DNA from: Rhynchopus sp. YZ270_cl-10
Lineage: Eukaryota > Euglenozoa > Diplonemea > Diplonemida > Diplonemidae
Direction of reading: 5' to 3'
NCBI GenBank assembly: GCA_964035575.1
Contig: OZ037907.1
Coordinates: 372,001 to 436,000 of the forward strand
Length of the DNA: 64,000 nt
Positions within the stretch are counted from its first letter, which is position 1; every line of letters starts with the position of its first letter. Below, piece by piece: positions 59,219 through 64,000 of this stretch. A model generated the notes under the pieces. It made no database searches and was not told the DNA's origin. It was given only the letters and a program-made list of their open reading frames with translations. The position numbers and the translations under genes were made by a program.

Positions 59219-60148
59219 TTGGTTCTCTTGACTTTTTTAACATAAAGGAGACCGCGCTATGTACGTTTTCCAGCTTAGTCGTCTTTGATTAAGATCAGAA
59301 AAAAAGGGGGGGATTCTTAAAATACCTTGAGTATAGCCTGTCGCTGGGTTACGAACCGCCCAAATAAACATGACCTGCTCAAAGCTTTTCTGCATCTCCG
59401 CGAGTCTGAACAGCGGGAACTTCTGCTGGGTTCGTGGCACATCCTTTCGGATCATCTTCAGCACTGAATGCGAACAGGGGCTGAGACTGACGTTTGCACA
59501 GGCGACACTGTACTTTACTATGTACTGCGCGTAGTTTGCACGCCTATCCTGCGGGGAATAGTTGTACGTAGCCTGCCAGCAACGCCCTCGCAGACGTGGA
59601 GGGCACCCCGACCAGCACAACCTCCTTAATGTACATAAATCCTTCGCCTCCATGCATTGTAGATAGATACGCACTGCAGGACTCTCATCAGAATCCGCCT
59701 CTGCCCAGCCGATACGCATTCTCCGGTTTCTTCGCCCATTTGAAATGCCATATTGCGCGTCAAAGATGGGCCCTGCGCATTCACCATGCGCAGTGTAGCC
59801 CCTTCTCGTCGGTTCTTCTATTGTGAGTGAATTGGATTTGATCCGCCATCGTTTTTTATGAGGTTTTTGTGGTGTATGAGTATGAGGCGATCCTACTGAG
59901 ACAGACGCAGAGAACGCAGAAGAGCAGGAGCTTGCCGGGAGGAACACCTCTGGGGAAGACGCTGAGGAGAGCTGTGGGCTATACGCACTTTCCGCAAGAC
60001 TCTCCTTCGGCACCCCCATCAACCCCAAAGGAGACAGTGGCCCACCCCCATGGTCAGCCCCAACACTGTGCCGGCAGTGATATGACTCGTCGACAACCCC
60101 ATTCCCTTTCCTTCCATCCCCTCCGAAGGCTCGTCGGATGCTTTTCAT
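58522..60148 (-). CDS. TBC1D22/Gyp1-type Rab GTPase-activating protein
   Basis: Two exons: 60148-59326 and 59132-58522, with a 193-bp GTATTT...CCTCAG intron; 477 residues. TBC proteins stimulate GTP hydrolysis on Rab GTPases; the Gyp1/TBC1D22 group acts at the Golgi. The first ~135 residues are Ser-rich and variable. The TBC domain carries the Arg finger in IRKDVPRTQQ and the Gln finger in GYTQG, the latter created exactly by the splice (CAA-G/GC). The downstream helices (LSPEVLAEVEADAFWGFNAI, DHFTDGQAGIQRKLAAL, FAFKWINCLLVRELPL, LWDAYMSEG) match TBC1D22 closely. Catalytic residues are intact, so it should be active. The intron contains a run of about 33 A/T. Confidence 0.93.
59133..59325 (-). 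other. Intron (193 bp) in the TBC gene
   Basis: Donor CTCAAG-GTATTT, acceptor CCCCTCAG-GCATGA, phase 1. The join rebuilds the conserved YTQG-MTDL glutamine finger. Confidence 0.9.
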
Positions 60149-61368
60149 TGGGTTGGAGAGAGAGAGAGAGAAATATACAAAAAAAAAAAGAGAAAAAAAA
60201 AGGAGCTAAAGGAACTACTATCTCGTCATTTTTTGAAGGTAAAAAAAAATAAGGTGTGTGAAGGGTAAGAGGGTGGTGGTGTGTATTGCTGTGAGAGGGG
60301 AATGGAGGGGGGGTGGAGAGCAGCAGAGAATGTGGAGGGGAGGGGAGGGGGGGGAGGTTTGTAGGATTGACAAAAAAAAATTCGGTCCTGAGACAAAAAT
60401 ATTAGGCCCTAAAGGTTGTCAGGTGGTTTGTTCTTTTTGAAGATGCAAAAGAAACGCCGATTTTAACGAAAAAAGAAAAATGTTTTTGTTTTTGTTTTTT
60501 TTTTGCAAATTAAAAAAGAGCCCTCAAGCGCTGAGAAAACCTCCAGGGCTGGGAAAAGCTCTTTGAAAGGGTTTGCATACTATTGTATTATCAAAAAAGA
60601 GGGTCTGGGTGTAATCATCGCTGGCAGGCGGAGATACACTATGTACCGCCCACACCCACCCACCCACCTCCTATGTCCACAGCAACTGAAGCAAATGAAT
60701 AACCTGTATAATTCCATAATCGACAATCCAAAGAAACTCGATCAGATAACAATAACATTCACTCCATGTACCGGACATCAAAAAAAAAAGCTCTACAGAT
60801 GTTCGGCGGTTACGTGAAAAAGTATTTTGAAGAGTGGAGTTCATCCTCGGGGTGTCTACACTAATACAACTAAGTTTTCAAAGAAGGAAAGGTTTATTAA
60901 GATGAACCTACGCCTCTCATGTCTTACTCACTTTAAGAACAACACTACCATAGAAACAAAAATACAATGGGGAAAGAGTAGTGGAAGATAGCCCACAAGA
61001 GAAGAGGGAGGAGGAGGAGGAGGAGGGGAGACCAGAACGAAACAAAGAAGGGGGAGTGGTGGTGATGGTGGGGCAACAAGAAAGAACCAGTTGGGTAAAA
61101 AGAGGAATCTCTCGTCATCTCCTCCTGCATTTTTTTTTGTGTCACCTTGTGTGTATCACAAAAATAAAATAAAATTCGTTATTTACAGCAGAGGCTGGGA
61201 AAAGTTTACAAAAAAAAGATTGAATGTGACAGTCACAGTATCTTACAGCCAGAAAGGGGTGTGACTTCTTAAGAGGTGAACACACCAACGCAGGCAATGG
61301 GCGTGGATATGGTAATGTCCGTTTTTGGGTAATCCTTAAATACGAAATATTGCCCATACATGAGTGTA

Positions 61369-61475
61369 CCGTAATCGGGAAAAAAAAATATCGACCGTAA
61401 ATATGTTCGACCTTTTCGGGTTTTTTTTCTGGAAGTTCAACCTTTTTTTACGGTCGAACATTATTCCGATTACTG
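61369..61475. mobile_element. MITE with CCGTAATCGG ends, TA-flanked on the left
   Basis: Partner of 34779-34875. The inverted ends are CCGTAATCGG / CCGATTACTG. Internal blocks are ATCGACCGTAAATATGTTCG, TTCTGGAAGTTC and TTACGGTCGAACAT. Confidence 0.65.
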
Positions 61476-62228
61476 CTCCTGGCGACCCCATATTGCGTAC
61501 TTCGTATTTTTTTTTTTTTTTTTTGGGTTTCTGGGTACCAATTACGGTATTTTAACTCAGGTGGTATGGTCCATTCACATGCCGAACATTGGTCCCATAT
61601 GGGGTGTGTGCATGTTTGATAACAGATTTAGAGTGGGTAACGCCTGAACGGAGTATAGCCCACTGGTGTGTGCGTGTGTGCATGATATGAAATGAAAGAG
61701 AAAAAGGCGAAACAAATCCCAATACTCTAGGGCATACACAGGGCAGGCCCCCCCTCATTTTCCTCGCAATCCAAGTTTCTGAAACTGGTGTTCAGCGAAT
61801 GAGACGACATAAAAAATAAGGAAAGAAAAAAAAAGAAAAAAGTTACCAAAAGATGAACCTAAGCCTCACTTGCTTAGTCACCCTTTGTGGGAAAGTTCTC
61901 GGTGCTCAGCTGCAATCACTTCTATTACTGAGTTGCAAAAGGGGGAAAAAAGGGGGGTTGTCGCACCAAGAAGGAAACCCCGATTGACATTTTTTGTCGG
62001 CATACAAATAGAGTTTTTTGGTAACATGGTAGGTATAAGGCTATCGTACTTTGATCGAACCAACAATCATGAACCATACCAGAAAAGAAAAAAAGGTTCA
62101 TTTTTTTTCCCTCCCTTCGCCAAAAATGGGGGAGAGTAGACACCTGTTCCTGAGAGATGCACGTAGACCATGTGACCCGGAAACATATTATTTTCCTCAC
62201 GCACTATGCTGAAGGGGTATTGGGTAAC

Positions 62229-62394
62229 ATGCAAACATACTTCGTAGTCCGCATGAGTACGCCAAAAAAAATATCCACCAAGACTTGAGACGGACTTTTG
62301 ACTGAGTCCGCCCAGACTCGGCCGGAGTCTGTCCCAAGTCCGCCATAGGCCGTCTCAACTCAGGGCGGACTCAGGCGGACTACGAAATATGCAT
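62229..62394. mobile_element. Foldback with TTCGTAGTCCGC arms
   Basis: Arms ATGCA..ATACTTCGTAGTCCGC / GCGGACTACGAAATATGCAT. The interior has GAGTCCGCCC / GGGCGGACTC and GAGACGG / CCGTCTC pairs. Non-coding. Confidence 0.65.
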
Positions 62395-62966
62395 AAAATC
62401 GCGTTTTTCCCCCCAGCATACGACCGGGGTGGGTCATGGTCACCGTGTAGCACAGCACAAGGGGGCTATCTCCCTAGGTGATAGGGGGGGGTGTGTGATC
62501 ACTCCATCGCCCCATATCTCCTCGCACAGTCAGATGACATCGATGGGTTTCCCTTTTTTTGGGGGGCAGGAAAAGAAAGAAACTTGAAAAAAAAATGTAC
62601 AGTCTATTTTAAGAAAACTATTTTTTTGGAGGGAGAAGTGGGACAAAAACATGACACAATCAAATTTCTATTATTTCGCTGCACCCAAATTGGGGGTGAT
62701 TTATTTTGGGATAAGAGGCACAGTTTTTTTTTAAATACCCCTTATTAGTGAGAGGCTTAGACTAAGGGATGGCAGCCTATTTTCTTCACAGGACCCATAA
62801 GAACACAAAAGAAAAAGGTTAAAAAAAAGGGGGGTAATTATCGTAACACCCACGACACTAATACGCATTTGCGAGTATACCCACTGCGTCTTATCGCAAA
62901 CTTTTTGGGTATTCTCACAAATTTGGTAAGTCAGTACATGGGTATCATATCAAACTCCCCTCATAA

Positions 62967-63001
62967 AAGATGAGCCTAAGCCTCTCGTACTTAGTCATCT
63001 T
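62967..63001 (+). repeat. Hairpin module, reference copy (perfect stems)
   Basis: Outer stem AAGATGA/TCATCTT, 2-nt bulge, inner stem CTAAG/CTTAG, loop CCTCTCGTA. Further copies: 8568-8598, 12541-12574, 16751-16790, 22124-22160, 26250-26284, 27352-27398, 33605-33635, 34071-34104, 39019-39052, 39693-39728, 40095-40129, 47846-47880, 60899-60935, 61850-61885. Several copies have outer pair AAGGTGA/TCACCTT instead. Confidence 0.8.
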
Positions 63002-63294
63002 ATAAATTCGCACTGTGAACACATCTTTGCACGGTGTATGGTGTAATGGTGTATGCACACACCATACCAACGTATGAGCCAACTGTTACTATACAGGAAA
63101 ACATCCACAAATTGATTTTTTTTTTCAACAAAACACACTACAAAGAATCAAAGAAAATTGACTTGAAATACAACACCCCCTCTCACAATGTACCTTTTGG
63201 TACAAATTGACCGGTGTACTAAAAAGGATAAACCCAAAACAAAACCAGTCTGGTGTTCCTCCTCTCCCCCCCAACTCCCCCAACCACAGTCAAG

Positions 63295-64000
63295 CTAGGA
63301 CTGTCTTTCCGTCCTCACCTGGCTACCATGTAGTCGTCGTGTATGCGCAGGGCCTACGGAACGTGGCTGTGTCGAGGTCGACTCAAACCTCGCAGAGCGT
63401 CTGATTTCTGCTTCGGCCTTTCGGATCTCCGGTTCAAGACCTGCCCCAGGTGAAGTAGCCGAGACAATGGTTGGCGCATGCAGGCCTATGGTATTGCTGT
63501 TCGCTGCGTTTCCAACACGAGCAGGTCCGACAGAACGTGTTGCTCGACTAGATGCTATGCTAAGATGGTTTTGGTCGCCAACCCACTCCTCCTTAAGAGA
63601 TGCCACAATGTTGTCAACCACCTCAGGATCTGCCACGTCGTTTAGTGTAAGCTGGTCGGGGTCCTCTTCTGCAATTTCGATGTCAAAATTCGCGACTCCC
63701 TGCATCGTTAATGCGTCCAGGATGCGTCTCATATCGTCGAAGTTTCTGCAGTCGTGCCCTGCGATTTTCGTGATAAATCCGGTTCGTGGCAGTTCATTTC
63801 GTTCTCCTGCTTTGCCAGCATCGAGATTCGTGATTTCCACCCGATCGTCTTTCGATGCAGCCCTCCAGCACAACCCCAGCGCCTCCCCTGGATAGAGGAG
63901 GTCCACATTGCATTTTACCTTCCCGTCAACGGCGGTCCGCCCGTCTACCCATTTTTTGAGTTTGGTATCTTGAGCAGATTTGACGCCAGGTTTGTCGTAC
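63295..64000 (-). CDS. Partial gene of unknown function, N-terminus beyond window
   Basis: The frame is open from the right edge to the TAG at 63295 (about 234 residues visible). It reads KLKKWVDGRTAVDGKVKCNV and then a segment (FITKIAGHDCRNFDDMRRIL, DALTMQGVANFDIEIAEED) whose shape recalls the end of a PDZ or GRASP-like domain, but this is weak. The C-terminal 90 residues are Ser/Arg/Pro-rich and probably disordered. It is the only one of 15 genes with a visible stop that I checked that does not use TGA. The start is outside the window. Confidence 0.6.
   Translation of the reverse strand, partial: YDKPGVKSAQDTKLKKWVDGRTAVDGKVKCNVDLLYPGEALGLCWRAASKDDRVEITNLDAGKAGERNELPRTGFITKIAGHDCRNFDDMRRILDALTMQGVANFDIEIAEEDPDQLTLNDVADPEVVDNIVASLKEEWVGDQNHLSIASSRATRSVGPARVGNAANSNTIGLHAPTIVSATSPGAGLEPEIRKAEAEIRRSARFESTSTQPRSVGPAHTRRLHGSQVRTERQS

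Larger units (their letters stand above)
60149..63294. other. Gene-free region with modules and two MITEs
   Basis: GTGTCTACAC module at 60830-60880. Hairpin modules at 60899-60935, 61850-61885 and 62967-63001. MITE at 61369-61475, foldback at 62229-62394, and an ACAGTGTACC-type module at 63160-63215. I see no gene. Confidence 0.6.

Noticed and set aside
60140-60240. Trans-splicing acceptor upstream of each gene
   Set aside because: Pyrimidine tracts are common, but upstream of the TBC gene I find no AG between the tract and the ATG, so it cannot be claimed.
63295-63300. Reassigned TAG/TAA codons
   Set aside because: All confident genes are open and domain-complete under the standard code; TGA bias alone does not show reassignment.

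Overview
The window is a piece of nuclear DNA from a unicellular eukaryote whose lineage I cannot fix. At least five genes carry spliceosomal introns of 55-371 bp that open with GTAT (mostly GTATG), and correct joins across them restore conserved domains. Gene density is low (16 protein genes in 64 kb). Intergenic DNA is full of A/T homopolymers, foldbacks and short interspersed repeats. All 16 genes lie on the minus strand, like the unidirectional gene clusters of euglenozoans and some other protists. I saw no tRNA or rRNA gene.

Layout by coordinate: TPR/J-domain co-chaperone (left edge-2885); mucin-like single-pass membrane protein (5149-6590); short-chain dehydrogenase (8946-9878); unknown protein (10453-11082); a block of three genes with ubiquitin-like N-termini, one carrying a beta-propeller (15140-16363) and two carrying BspA-type leucine-rich repeats (17284-18330 and 20572-21387), linked by duplicated flanking DNA; cyclic-nucleotide-binding-domain protein (22226-24427); small charged protein (24827-25315); SPX-kinase A (30464-32735); CENP-S/MHF1 histone-fold protein (33228-33578); secreted sialate O-acetylesterase (35540-37378); SPX-kinase B (44113-46468); 6-phosphofructo-2-kinase with a degenerate phosphatase half (48677-51080); TBC1D22/Gyp1-type Rab-GAP (58522-60148); and an edge-truncated unknown gene (63295-64000).

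The most striking protein architecture is the SPX-kinase pair. An inositol-pyrophosphate-sensing SPX domain is spliced to a MAPK/CDK-like kinase that ends in a CaaX box (CALM or CSVM). The two copies share a ~650 bp near-identical kinase tract that points to gene conversion. This would place phosphate or PP-InsP sensing, kinase output and membrane anchoring in one polypeptide. PFK-2 and the cyclic-nucleotide-domain protein add other metabolic or second-messenger sensors, but nothing shows that these genes form one pathway.

The intergenic DNA holds two unusual layers. One is a large set of short hairpin modules, many built around a CCTCTCG loop with stems that vary by compensatory changes. They are strung together with A-rich spacers and nearly always point the same way. 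The other is a set of DNA transposons and foldback elements: a three-element hAT nest with exact 8-bp target duplications (55086-58259), a TIR element carrying EGF-like gene debris (40236-41317), a satellite-filled foldback (28382-29104), and several MITE families.
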